Source of the DNA: Rosellinia necatrix
Taxonomy: Eukaryota > Ascomycota > Sordariomycetes > Xylariales > Xylariaceae
Reading direction: 5' to 3'
Assembly (NCBI GenBank): GCA_021209875.1
Contig: JAGYVD010000001.1
Coordinates: 6,758,001 to 6,822,000, forward strand
DNA: 64,000 nt
How positions within the stretch are numbered: position 1 is the stretch's first letter; every line of letters starts with the position of its first letter. Shown one piece after another: positions 48,045 to 58,176 of the stretch. The translations under genes were made by a program, and so were the position numbers. The notes beneath the pieces are model-generated. The model worked only from the letters and a program-made list of their open reading frames with translations, was not told where the DNA came from and ran no database searches.

Positions 48045-49119
48045 TGCCCCCGTTACGTGATGAGCGGTCGTGGTGACGCTTTAGTGACGCTTGATAGCTG
48101 TCTTCAATATCAGGTGGTTTCAAGTGGTTTTGGAGATGGGGAGGGGCCTGTTTTGGTTCACCGGATACCTAAACTCACGAATCCGGCCTCTGCATTAATG
48201 GCGGTGATTATCACTGTCTAGGCACTGTCTCTACTAAACGTCCTGTTGCGGGGGTCCCATCTGTATCTATCCCGATGAGCGCCAGATGGACCTCTGACCT
48301 CTCATTGGGAGTCGCTAATTCTCCCGCGTCAATGTAACGAACGGATACGACCAAAGTAACTAGTTAACTACCATCTTCTTCCGGTCCTGGTATTTGACGT
48401 CGCATAGCCCCCAATTATCGGATGATGGCTTCACTGAAGCCTCGGGCGCAAGATTGGTGTTACATTTTGTAACCCAACTCGTATTTTACTCGGCATTACT
48501 TCGTGCCAAAATACCACGGTGGACAATGGTGGTCTTGTCATTCGGCTCAGTGCATCCCGTACCCCTGGCCCTGATCTGTATGTGCACCCGCTCACTTGTC
48601 CATCGACACTCGCAAAATAGGAGTCCGGCAGAACATCGGTAGCATCGGGTTACGCGTCCGGGTAGGCAACAATTTACCATCGCCGGCATAGCCTCGAAAT
48701 GTGAGGGCTCTGCGACCCCTTTTATTTCAATGCCATTGTCAATTCGCCGTTCTCTCAGCACGTTGGCGTCGCGTGGTTTAGGCATCACTTTTACAGGAGG
48801 TACCTGGGGTCATAGCACAGGCGCAGCACCCCCTGCGATGGCTTTTACCGAATCACGTAGCGGCCAATACGGCACCCCACAGCCCGTTTAAGCAAGTGGC
48901 CTCCCGCACAGCCAATAGGAAGACGGGGAATACGGCGGCGGCAGTTGGCCAATGATGGCAATCCCGTCCCTCGGCCGCGTTTTATCGTCCTCTCAGAACG
49001 TCTTTTTACCTCGTGCCTTCCCTTCGTCAATATACCTAAGCAGGTAGTATAGATTCCCTCAAGCGTGTGCCATCCTCGTGGCCCCCCCCCTTCCCCCCCT
49101 CCTCTCCCCCAACAGCACC
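48045..49119. promoter_or_regulatory. Divergent promoter region, GFA / Zn2Cys6 regulator
   Basis: About 1.07 kb with no gene. Two CCAAT-type boxes occur close together (near 48909 and 48949), candidates for HAP-complex binding. The last ~50 bp before the regulator are C-rich. Site functions are inferred. Confidence 0.45.
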
Positions 49120-50436
49120 ATGCGACGGAGATCAGCCAAAAAGTCCAGACACGGCTGCCGGGAGTGCAAGCGGCGTCACGTGAAATGCGACGAGGGCCGG
49201 CCGGCCTGTGCCAACTGTGCTATCCGCCACTCGCAGTGCTCCTTTACCTCGTTGCTCCCGATCCCCTCGCGGCCTGCCGTCACCATCCCGTCTCCCAGCC
49301 CGTCGGTGGCATCCGGGTCATCTAGCTCATCTCAGTCAGACGAGTCTGTCCAGACTCACCCTTCCCCACCGCGTTCCGATGGTTACGCTCTGCAGCTGAC
49401 AACTCCCCTCTCCGACCATGGCCTGGCATTCGCAAGCAACCCTCTCCTGTCGATGAGTTCTACCTTCAAAATACACCACCTGGAGCTCCTGCATAATTTT
49501 CGCGCGAGCGTGCTGGGAGGCAGTTTTCTGGACGGTGGCATCGTCGACAACTTCATGGACATGACAGTCCGCGAGGCAGTCCAAGCCCCCTACTTGATGG
49601 ACCAGGTTCTCGCCCTCTCGGCCGCGAACATGAGCACCAAGCGCCCACACCAACGGCAGTTCTACCAGGAAGAGGCCACACAGCTGCAGACTCGCGGGGT
49701 CTCGTTGTTTGCCACGGTCCACTTTTCGGATGATAACGATGATGACCTGGCCGGCTTCGTTTTTTCCACATTCCTCGCGCAACAAGTCCTCTTCGACGCA
49801 TTCACTACCCGTCTTGACTTTCCGACTTTCTTGGACAAATTCGTCTGCGCATTGCATATATGCGGCGGCGTGCGGGTTGTGTGCGGGAGGTCTTGGCCCT
49901 TCATCATAGCCCAATATCGACAGCAAGTTGGCATTAATCTACCCGGGGAATATATAGTTCATACCGGGGCCGAGACCATTCTGACCAAGAAACTTGCTCA
50001 TCTAGAGACCCTTCTGGAAAACGCAAAACCCGGTGTGGCGGTATTGGGCCCCTGTAAAACGGCTCTGGGCTTTCTGCGAGATCTGTCTTATGTTCGGGCC
50101 CAGCCTAAAATGATGATGTCCCAAACAACTCGCGTGATTCAGTGGGCAGTCCTCGTGCCAGCCGATTTCATCAAGCTCATAGAACAGCGGCGGCCCGAAG
50201 CTTTGATTATAACCGCGTATTATGCATTACTGATACACGACTCGAGGGACAACTGGTTGACTGGCGACGCTGGCGCCTTTATCATACGCTCCGTTACCAG
50301 ATTCTTGGGGAAGTATTGGATCGACTGGCTCGCATGGCCAAATGAAGTACTGGACTCTGCAGATCGCACAAACATGGACACGCCATTCTCGCCAATAGAT
50401 ATCGGTATGACATACAGGATAGACGAAATTCAGTAA
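49120..50436 (+). CDS. Zn2Cys6 transcription factor (Upc2-like architecture)
   Basis: Single exon, 438 aa. The start at 49120 (MRRRSAKKSRHGC) is chosen because the binuclear cluster normally lies within a few residues of the N-terminus; an ATG at 49078 would add a Pro-rich stretch. The zinc cluster is C-x2-C-x6-C-x6-C-x2-C-x6-C (CRECKRRHVKCDEGRPACANC). A Ser/Pro linker follows, then an all-helical regulatory domain beginning IHHLELLHNFRASVLGG. That domain includes LMDQVLALSAANMS and, later, RVIQWAVLVPADFIKLIEQR and ALIITAYYALLIH. This arrangement is typical of Upc2/fungal_trans_2-type factors. It likely binds DNA in the nucleus. It diverges from the GFA gene and is a plausible local regulator, which is inferred. 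Confidence 0.87.
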   Translation: MRRRSAKKSRHGCRECKRRHVKCDEGRPACANCAIRHSQCSFTSLLPIPSRPAVTIPSPSPSVASGSSSSSQSDESVQTHPSPPRSDGYALQLTTPLSDHGLAFASNPLLSMSSTFKIHHLELLHNFRASVLGGSFLDGGIVDNFMDMTVREAVQAPYLMDQVLALSAANMSTKRPHQRQFYQEEATQLQTRGVSLFATVHFSDDNDDDLAGFVFSTFLAQQVLFDAFTTRLDFPTFLDKFVCALHICGGVRVVCGRSWPFIIAQYRQQVGINLPGEYIVHTGAETILTKKLAHLETLLENAKPGVAVLGPCKTALGFLRDLSYVRAQPKMMMSQTTRVIQWAVLVPADFIKLIEQRRPEALIITAYYALLIHDSRDNWLTGDAGAFIIRSVTRFLGKYWIDWLAWPNEVLDSADRTNMDTPFSPIDIGMTYRIDEIQ

Positions 50437-50588
50437 CCCGATATCACAAAGAAGAAAAGAAAAAGTCCGCCCGAGATACCCATCGTTATATCATACTCAT
50501 AACTATAGAGTTGGTTCCGAACACGGCTTAAAAGAGCTTTTCGGGAGTTGGCTTGCCCAAACCTTGGAACCCAAAGGCGACAAGCGGT

Positions 50589-52018
50589 TCATGATACATT
50601 AAATAACAGCTGTTGTAGCTGATTTCGAACTGCCTCGTCTGTCTCTCGGTGCGCATTCCGGCCATAAAACGCCGCCCCCTTCCGCACTCCATTCTTGCAG
50701 ATCCCCAACACTCTCTCAAGGGCTGGTCGGTTATCCGGGCGATAAGCAAGACACGAAATCACGAGGTCACGCAACTCCGGATCGAGCGTCGGATATGGGA
50801 TTTGGCCGCCGTAAGGTAGTAAAGCTATGGCAGTAGTCTCTACGCCTTTGTACACCTTGCGCATGTTATCGAAACCATGCGATTGACCAGTGATGAGGTT
50901 TAACATATGCCTACTAGCATCCATCAAGTTTCGCTGGTCTCCCTGGCTATCCTGTGTGGTGAACGCAAAATCTATCAGTTTCACCGGTGGAGCGAGAGCA
51001 TGCTCCCGGAAGTCTCCCGGGGTGCCGATGAGGACTATGACACGCCTAGTTAGTTCAAGGGCAAGCAAAAGCCGCCGATGCAGTGGCCAACCCTACGACT
51101 TACCGTTTCCCCCATGCATGTCGCCATGGTACAGATTTTGAGGATATCTGTCATCTATCGGTATCTCTTCCAATCGTGGCTCGGTGCCCAGTGGTTGACC
51201 ATGCGGGAATTTCATGCCGACACAAGCCCTCACCACTTGCATCTTTAGTCAGCCCTAAGTCGACTAGTTTACGCCTTACGCCTACTGGGGGAGGGGGAAG
51301 GGGTGGTACTTACAGCAGAGATAGAAACTCCATAATATCCTGTTCGACAATACCCGATTCCTTGCCCTAATCCTCACCAGCAAAGCCGACAAGGTCCCAT
51401 TCTCGAGATGTTCGATGACGAGCGTCGGACCCAGGAGCCCCTTCAAGATATTTTTTCTCCGTCTGGGTACAAGACCAGAGGCCAGTCTTCTGAACAACCC
51501 GCGTACGGATGGTGAGCGGCGGAACTCTTCGCTGGATGCGATGATACTCGCTAAATGCGCTGCGCCATTAAGTCTCTACGCGCAGCTTGTCAGTTCCCGC
51601 ATGATCACTTCCAATCCCTTAATCAACGCACTACTCCACATCCAACAGGGCAGTATAGTGTGTCAATTTCCTTCTCACTACGAGCGAAGGAAACTACCCT
51701 CCCACATACCGTTATAGTTTGTATCTCTTCCCGCAATTCCAACATGGCGCTGTCGTATAGCGCCCTCTTAACAACCAGCTTTCGCGGGGGCGATCCGAAG
51801 CGCCTCTCGACAACACAAATAGTAAATCCATATGCGCCGCGCCCTATGACACTGTCAAACGCGTAGAAAGGCAGGCTATCGAAATATTCTGCTGCCTCAC
51901 GGATGCGAGCCTCAAGGCCGGGGTCTTGCGTCTGCCTTTGGAGACGGAAGGTGTCCAAACCTGTTATGTGCTCGTCCTCAGAGAAGAATTTACCGCGGAT
52001 CAAGCTGAGAGGAGACAT
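50589..52018 (-). CDS. Degenerate protein kinase-like protein
   Basis: Exons 52018-51710, 51575-51314, 51235-51104, 51034-50589; phases agree, 382 aa. The Gly-rich loop (IGRGAYGFTICV), the VAIK-like Lys (KLVVKRAL) and a C-helix Glu (ELREEIQTIT) are present, as is a hinge (PTLVIEHLENGTLSALL). The catalytic loop is YHGDMHGGN (HGD in place of HRD, Asn kept) and the Mg loop is LIDFAF (DFA in place of DFG). This matches a fungal-expanded family of atypical kinases with HxD loops, for which activity is uncertain. No membrane or extra domains are seen. The start at 52018 avoids an upstream, poorly conserved extension. It is convergent with the Zn2Cys6 gene before it and divergent from the one after it. 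The substrate is unknown. Confidence 0.8.
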
Positions 52019-53143
52019 GGCGACTCGGCGTGACTCCCAAAATCGAGCTGACGATTGATTTGACACATGAGACGCAAAGCTAGATGCCTGCGTCCGTGAA
52101 CGATGTGACCCATTGTTTACCGAGTTCCATCGAGAACACAAAGGTCAAACTGGCACACATACCAAACAAAGCGAATGATCTTTTCCGAACTCGGCATAGT
52201 AGTGTATTGTTCAACAAAGACAAAGGACACTGTGTACTCAGAAAATGCAGAATTCGCTTGCACCGACGTTTTAATTGTAGACACATGTGAATCTTACAAT
52301 AAATCAATGCATATCCATGTCCGAGCCTACCACCGTCATCGCATGCGACAGAGCAAACAAACCATACCGACTCAACCACATTGGCTTCCACGTTATTCAT
52401 TTAGGAAGTACACGGTCTATTATATAGCTGCTTGATGTAAGCGTGATACACACAAGCCAAGTACCTTTTCGCGAGTCGTGTTAGGCAGAGGAACAACAAT
52501 GCGAGGTGCGGATAATCAATAAGATCAAGCAAACTAGTAGGCATCCGAGTACCAATAGAACAGAAATCTCTAGAAGGTCTTGACAAAGGCGCACGGAAAA
52601 CGCTGGAATTTTGATGATGGGTTTAGAACCAGCATCGTCGATTTAGTCCCATGTTGCGCCCACATGGTCATCATCTCGAAACGTGAAATAACCCCCAGTC
52701 GCACGATTCTCGGTCTTCTAGATCGAAGGTCTCAATCCTTTGGCCCAACTCTTCATTCTTGGTTAACATTCATGCGTCTAACGCCACTAAAGAAGGCATG
52801 CGCTTGGCTTGCGAGCTAGATACGGCATTATCTCGCAACCATGTACGGGAGTATGTACTCGCCCATAGTTAGGCTCAAGATGTTGATCCCAAGTACTATA
52901 ATGACTAGAATAGATATGCGATGAAGGGATGTAGGAAAGGGGTGGAGAGGATTTATAGTGGCTCAACCCGTCATCCTCCCTAAACCTCGGCAATTTCATT
53001 CTCGGCGTCGGCTTTCAAATCTCGGGTTTAAGCGTAGTTGTCCACGGTAACATCAATGGCATGCTCGACATTCAGGTCCGGCTTTTCTTTATTTTTACCT
53101 TTTCAGACCGATATTCTACTACAAGTCTCTTTCCTATCGTATT
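52019..53143. promoter_or_regulatory. Divergent intergenic region, kinase / second Zn2Cys6 gene
   Basis: About 1.1 kb between two divergent start codons. No gene with domain features. It presumably holds both promoters. Confidence 0.45.
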
Positions 53144-56100
53144 ATGGCCGAATCTGTTGTCATGGCCGAGCATGTTGGGTCCGCACCTCGCAAACGCCAG
53201 CGTCGCCGCCCTGCTAAGAGTTGTGAACAATGCCGAGCTCGTGAGTATCCCTTCTGCAACAAGCCGAGAATAACGGGATTGAATTATAGTTTGAATCGCG
53301 ATTGGGCAGCTTATATTCGCGCTCTTCATCTAATATATACATATAGGCAAAGTTAAATGCAATCGAGAATTGCCATGCAGGCCCTGCATGAGATCTAGGG
53401 CGTCTTTGCTATGCACTTACATACCAGACCGTGCTTCCGTCTCATCAGTATCACAGGCATATAGTTCTCCCCAAGACGATCTCACACCTAATGTTGCCGT
53501 ATTTCCTAGCGCATCGGATGAAATTCATAGCGTAGACGTATTCGGTCCAATTGAACCGTCATGCGTTTCCCCAACCCCCGATTCAACAACGTTAAGCCTA
53601 TCACATCGAGTAAGCGCTCTAGAGCAACAATTTCAGCACTCAGAGCGGAATACTCAGCAGACGAACTCTGTAAAGGATCTAGAAGCAAGATTATCCAGAA
53701 TTGAGCAGCGTATCGCAGGTTGGTCTCCTGAATCAAGGCCATCAGAGAAATCTGAACTTCGAATTCGATTACCACGCCCACATCTCCGCGCAGAGCACGA
53801 AAAGACCCGGTTGTTCGGAAAGACGCATTGGGTTCATTCACTTGATCAGGTATTTATTCACCCATTCAACGTCTCAATGCGATAAGCTGTATTTAATCAA
53901 CAAACTAGTTCAACGTTCTCTCCCAGATGCAATCCAAGCCCTACTCTGTCGTTGATGGAACATCAATCGCTGCCAATGGGTCGATGCTAGAAACCGCAAG
54001 CGCTCGTCGCCATGCCAAAAACCACGGAGCCAATTTGCTCCAGGAGCCCATGCCAACATTGCGTGACAGTATTCCGGCTAAGGATATCTGCGATCAAGCA
54101 ATCGACGGCTACTTCCGTACCTTTGAACCAATGTTTCGAATTCTCCATGTGCCTTCTTTCATGACAGAGTATGAAACCTATTGGACTCAAGCAGGACCAC
54201 CTCCAACAGAGTTTCTCATGAAGCTCACAATGGTACTTACTATTGGCGCCATCTTTCTGAGAGACAGATCAGTAGCGAATGCCATTAAGAGAACTGCTCG
54301 TAACTGGGCATATGCCGTTCAGTGGTGGCTCACAGGTCCTACGGTAAGGGTTGACGAACATGTATCCGATTTCGCATTTTGCCTTAGTTGATCACATTAT
54401 ATGAAGGGCCTCGTTCATTCTCTTCTATATAAAAACACATAGCTTACCCCCATGCAGGAACGTGATGCTATGAGCATCGATGGAATACAAGTATTTTGTC
54501 TCCTGGTATTGGCGCGTCAAACCAGCGCACTCGGTGGAACCGCATCTATCATGACAGAGGCCTTGTCGAAGCTCTCCTTTACACTAGGCTTACACGTCGA
54601 CCCTCGGTTTCACTCTTCCGCGACGCCCTTCGAGTCGGAAATTCGTCGCCGGCTCTGGCTTACAGTCCTCGAGTTAATGGCGATCACGTCGCTCAATTCC
54701 ACACTCCCGCTTCTCCTGAACATCCGCGACTATCGGGTCCCATTGCCCTCAAACACCGCAGATTCCGAACTAGGCCTCAAGCCAAACTCGGATTCGCCTC
54801 AAAAGCACACCAAATACGACGAGCTAGACTGCTCGCTTCAGCTCATGCTAGCGAAATCCCTGCCCCTTCGCATGCAAATCATCCAGGACCTAAACGACGG
54901 GAGCCGGGAAGCCATATTCAGCAAGGCGATCACGCTCTCCAACAGCCTCCAGACACACTGCCGCGAGCTGGCAGCGTTCTTCCAACCAGACAAAGAAGAT
55001 GATGACAACAACGATGACAACAACAACAACAACGACGACGACGACGACGATGACGACGCTGCCACTCAAAGCCCAAACACATCATCCCCGAACCCCAACT
55101 TCCACCATAAGTTCCTTGACACCTACCTCCGGCGGCTGATCCTCTTCCTGCACCGGCCCTTCTCGCACCAAGCGCGCAAGGACCACCGCTACCTCCTCGC
55201 GCGCAAGACGTGTCTCGAGTCGAGTCTGATCATGGCGTCCCACACCTGGGACCTCTCCCCCTCCTCCCCCTCCCCCTCCCTCTCCCTCTCCTCCCCGCTC
55301 CCCTCCGACGACTTCGCGCTAAGTTGCATGTCCGGCGGCGGCCTGTTCAAGGGCGCGCTGGGCCAGGACGTGATCCTCAGCATCTCGCTGGAGATCGTGA
55401 CGCAGCTCGAAGAAGAAGAAGAAGAAGAAGAAGGAGAAGAAGAAGAAGAAGAAGGAGGAGGAGAAGGGGAAGGAGAAGGAGGAGAGGGAGGAGGAGAAGG
55501 AGGAGGAGGAGGAAGAGGAGTGATGGACCCGCTCGCCGCCCTCGGCCGCGACCGCCGCCAACCCCTGCTGCGACACCTGCGGCGCGCGCGCGCGCGCAGT
55601 GGCGCGACGTCATCCGCCTCGGCCGCCCCAGCCTCAAGCAGTACCTCTTCGCGTCGTGCATCCTGAGCCACATCGACGCCCTCGCGTCCCGGCGCCACCG
55701 CCACCGCCGCCGCCGCTGCCGCCGACGGGATCCCAGGACGGCCATCCTCGAGACCATCCGGCGCGAGCTGCGCACGTGCACCGCGCTGCTGCGCGAGTCG
55801 CCGGCCTACGCCTACGCCTACCCTGATGGCGAGGAGGAGAAGGAGGAGGAGGAGGGGGGAGGAGGAGAACGACGACGATGACGGGGGCGTCGTGGCTGCG
55901 GCGGCGACGGCGACGGCGGCGGCGTGGGAGGAGGCTGGTTGTTGTACGGCGACTGAGGCTGTCGATGCCATGGCGCTGTTTGGGTTTGACTTCGGCTCGC
56001 TTGTGAGTTGTTTCCTAAAACCCCCCCCCTTTCCCTCCCCCCCCCCTTTTCCCCGCTCTAGATCTTGCGTTTTGGGTCCGATGTCATAGGCGGCTGACTT

Positions 56101-56208
56101 GGACTTTCGCTCTCTCGCGGGTATTGGTAGGACACGGCGTTTGACATGGATATGCCCGTCTGGGCGGATACGCAGGGCGCGGCGGACGATGCTCAGGGGT
56201 TCGTATGA
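53144..56208 (+). CDS. Zn2Cys6 transcription factor with two repeat-associated frame breaks
   Basis: Exons 53144-53240, 53347-53849, 53909-54343, 54458-56002, 56131-56208. The zinc cluster spans the first intron: CEQCRA then RKVKCNRELPCRPC...C (C-x2-C-x6-C-x5-C-x2-C-x8-C). A coiled coil follows (LSHRVSALEQQFQHSERN). The fungal_trans regulatory domain contains AIDGYFRTFEPMFRILHVPS and SALGGTASIMTEALSKLSFT. Exon 4 has Asp/Asn and Glu/Gly low-complexity tracts. Its frame changes at the GC run 55582-55597, after which WRDVIRLGRPSLKQYLFASC appears. It changes again at the G run 55854-55859, after which AVDAMALFGFDFGSL leads into the last exon DMDMPVWADT. Both breaks are at short tandem repeats, so either sequence error or a damaged gene. 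Target genes are unknown. Confidence 0.78.
55040..55520. repeat. Coding trinucleotide repeats (Asp/Asn and Glu/Gly tracts)
   Basis: GAC/AAC repeats around 55005-55060 and GAA/GGA repeats around 55411-55520 lie inside the second Zn2Cys6 gene. They encode acidic tracts between helices of the regulatory domain and generate Arg-rich shadow ORFs in other frames. Confidence 0.8.
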
Positions 56209-56671
56209 ACTGCATCATTGCGGTCAAATCTTCAGGGACGTACGTATATGGCTATGATACTTAAGCGTCATCGATGCGGGAGTAAACCAGACAGTTGGAA
56301 GCGAAAACCGTAATAACTGCAATTGGTGGGAGCAAGCACGGCAGACGTGTAGATGTATACTAATTTATATTTGAGTTCTCGCCTCTCCAGGGTGAGGGTC
56401 CGCTAGGAGAGGGCTATCCTAGGCCTTGTATAAATAGACAAAGTACGCGGCGGGAGAACAATATAATCTGCAAACCTGTATAGTTACGGCAATGGCCATG
56501 CTACGGCCCCTGAAGCCGTCGGACAACCGCGCAATGCGCTTCCATGAGCGAATCTGCAGCCTCCAACCCACCCAGCCAAATAAATCCACGTAGTGTAAAG
56601 GCGCCGCTGCAACGCGACCCAAACATGGTACAAGTCCAGACGTTTCGTCGCATAGGTGAGTGAAATCCGCT
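56209..56671. other. Convergent intergenic region
   Basis: Lies between the 3' ends of the second Zn2Cys6 gene and the ESCO-type zinc-finger gene. I searched the minus strand for an acetyltransferase continuation and found none. Confidence 0.5.
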
Positions 56672-57559
56672 TCAGCCATCCACATCGCCCCCCGCGGCCC
56701 GCGCCCTCGCGCGCCGCAGCGCAGCGTGCCGCCGCGCGTGGTGCTTGACGTCGGCCGGGTGGAGGTGGTTATACAGCATGCCGCAGCCGGCGCACTCGGT
56801 GTACTGGGCCTCGGACAGCGCCAGGCTCAGCGTCATCTGCACGGATGCTGCCGCCGCCGCCGCCGCCGCCGCCGTCTTCTTCTTCTTCTTCTTTTTCTCC
56901 TTGTTCTCCGCCGGCCGCCTCCGGTCCTTCAGCTTCTCGTCCGCCGGCGCGCCGCTCCCGCCCCGGTTCAACGTGTCCGCAGCCGTCTCCGACAGCACGC
57001 CATCTACCCCCGCCGCCGCCGCTGCCGCCGCCTGTTCTCCGTCGCGACCGTGGTTGTCGTCTCTGTTCTCCCGCTCCTCCCCCTCCTCGTCGCCGACCGC
57101 CGCGTCCTCATCTTCGTCTATGCGCCGCGCCGCTACCCGCGTCTTCAGCCTTCGCGCTCTCCTCTTGGCTGTGGGGAGCATCGGTGGCGATGACGGGGGT
57201 GTGGTGGTGAGTTCGTTGGGTTCTGACAAGGGATCCGAAGGTGGGTTTGACGTCGGGTCTGAGGATAGTTCTGAAGGCGACGAGGCGACTGGCGGCTGGG
57301 ATGGTATTCTTTTGAAAAAGGCTGTGATTGTGCCCTTCTTTATCGGCGGTGGCGTAGAGGGGGGTTTCAATGCCGGGTTTCCAGTGACATTCGGAGGCTC
57401 TGAAGCTGGCGCGCGTGTCTTTTCATCTTTGGCCGCACTTGTGGCGGGACTGGAAATACATTGTCGCTTCGGGACGGGCTCAGACGACTCGCACGATACT
57501 TGACGTTTACTATATGTCCGGAGCGGCCGCCGACTCGTCTCCATGGAAGAGGACTTCAA
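56672..57559 (-). CDS. Stand-alone ESCO/Eco1-type zinc-finger protein without acetyltransferase domain
   Basis: Single ORF, 295 aa. The N-terminus RPLRTYSKRQ and the motif KGTITAFFKRI (like the PCNA-interacting region before the Eco1 finger) are followed by a long disordered, Ala/Lys/Glu/Pro-rich region. A single C2H2 finger follows: QMTLSLALSEAQYTECAGCG, then HLHPADVKHHARRH. This is the zf-C2H2_3 type found ahead of the acetyltransferase domain in Eco1/ESCO cohesin acetyltransferases. Here the protein stops 20 residues after the finger and no acetyltransferase sequence is seen downstream in any frame. It may be a finger-only regulator related to cohesion or replication, or a truncated gene. 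A poly-Ala/poly-Lys tract is coded by GCC and CTT repeats at about 56850-56895. Confidence 0.7.
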   Translation of the reverse strand: MKSSSMETSRRPLRTYSKRQVSCESSEPVPKRQCISSPATSAAKDEKTRAPASEPPNVTGNPALKPPSTPPPIKKGTITAFFKRIPSQPPVASSPSELSSDPTSNPPSDPLSEPNELTTTPPSSPPMLPTAKRRARRLKTRVAARRIDEDEDAAVGDEEGEERENRDDNHGRDGEQAAAAAAAGVDGVLSETAADTLNRGGSGAPADEKLKDRRRPAENKEKKKKKKKTAAAAAAAAASVQMTLSLALSEAQYTECAGCGMLYNHLHPADVKHHARRHAALRRARARAAGGDVDG

Positions 57560-58176
57560 CGAGGAGAGATACGGGCGTTCCGTCTTCCTTGTTGTCCTAT
57601 AATAACTTGTCTAAGTAAGACGCGTGGGGAAGGCTGTTTGATCTACCAATCGACTTACCGTGACACTTCCTTCGGCGGTGAGCTACTCAAGTCCATTTGG
57701 GGTGTTTTACAATTCCAATAGAGAGTACAACAAAATAGTCAAGTTGATGTATATTCGAAAACGAGCGACCAAAGGACGATACCCTAGACAAACAAACAAT
57801 GGTGGGTGTGGCGTATTATGCATATCACGGTTGAGAAATGGGGGTGGTTCAAGTTGGTGCCAAGGTTAGTTATTTGGTGGCGACGCGTTAATAGATAATT
57901 TGAGACGCGTCGCGGGAACAAGGGAATAAGGTACCTCGGTAGCTAGATAGAGCACCAGGAATGACGTGTGGGGGTGACGTAGACGTAGCCGTCAGCTGTC
58001 AGCTGTCATCAATCTGTCGATTGACACAGTGTGTATAATAATAGCCCTAGCAACATTAAAAGATACCTCTAACCTTAGTCTATTGTCCAACGCCAAGCAA
58101 TGCCGCTGAAGTGAAAATGAAACCGAAACCAGTCAAAACAGTAATGCCAACGTTTGAGAATCCGAGGAGCGCCTAA
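57560..58176. other. Intergenic between ESCO-type gene and VMA12
   Basis: Promoter of the zinc-finger gene (minus) and 3' flank of VMA12 (minus). It has a short repeat GTCAGCTGTCAGCTGTCA near 57990. No gene seen. Confidence 0.5.

Noticed and set aside
47625..48221. 198-aa plus ORF opposite the GFA gene
   Set aside because: Arg/Ala-rich antisense of GC-rich codons; the minus strand carries the zinc-binding motifs.
55210..55800. Arg-rich and Ser-rich ORFs around 55.2-55.9 kb on both strands
   Set aside because: Translations of GAA/GGA repeats in wrong frames; only the segment after 55597 in the +1 frame belongs to the Zn2Cys6 protein.
56745..57503. 252-aa plus-strand ORF opposite the ESCO-type gene
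   Set aside because: Antisense of a low-complexity coding region; no conserved motif.
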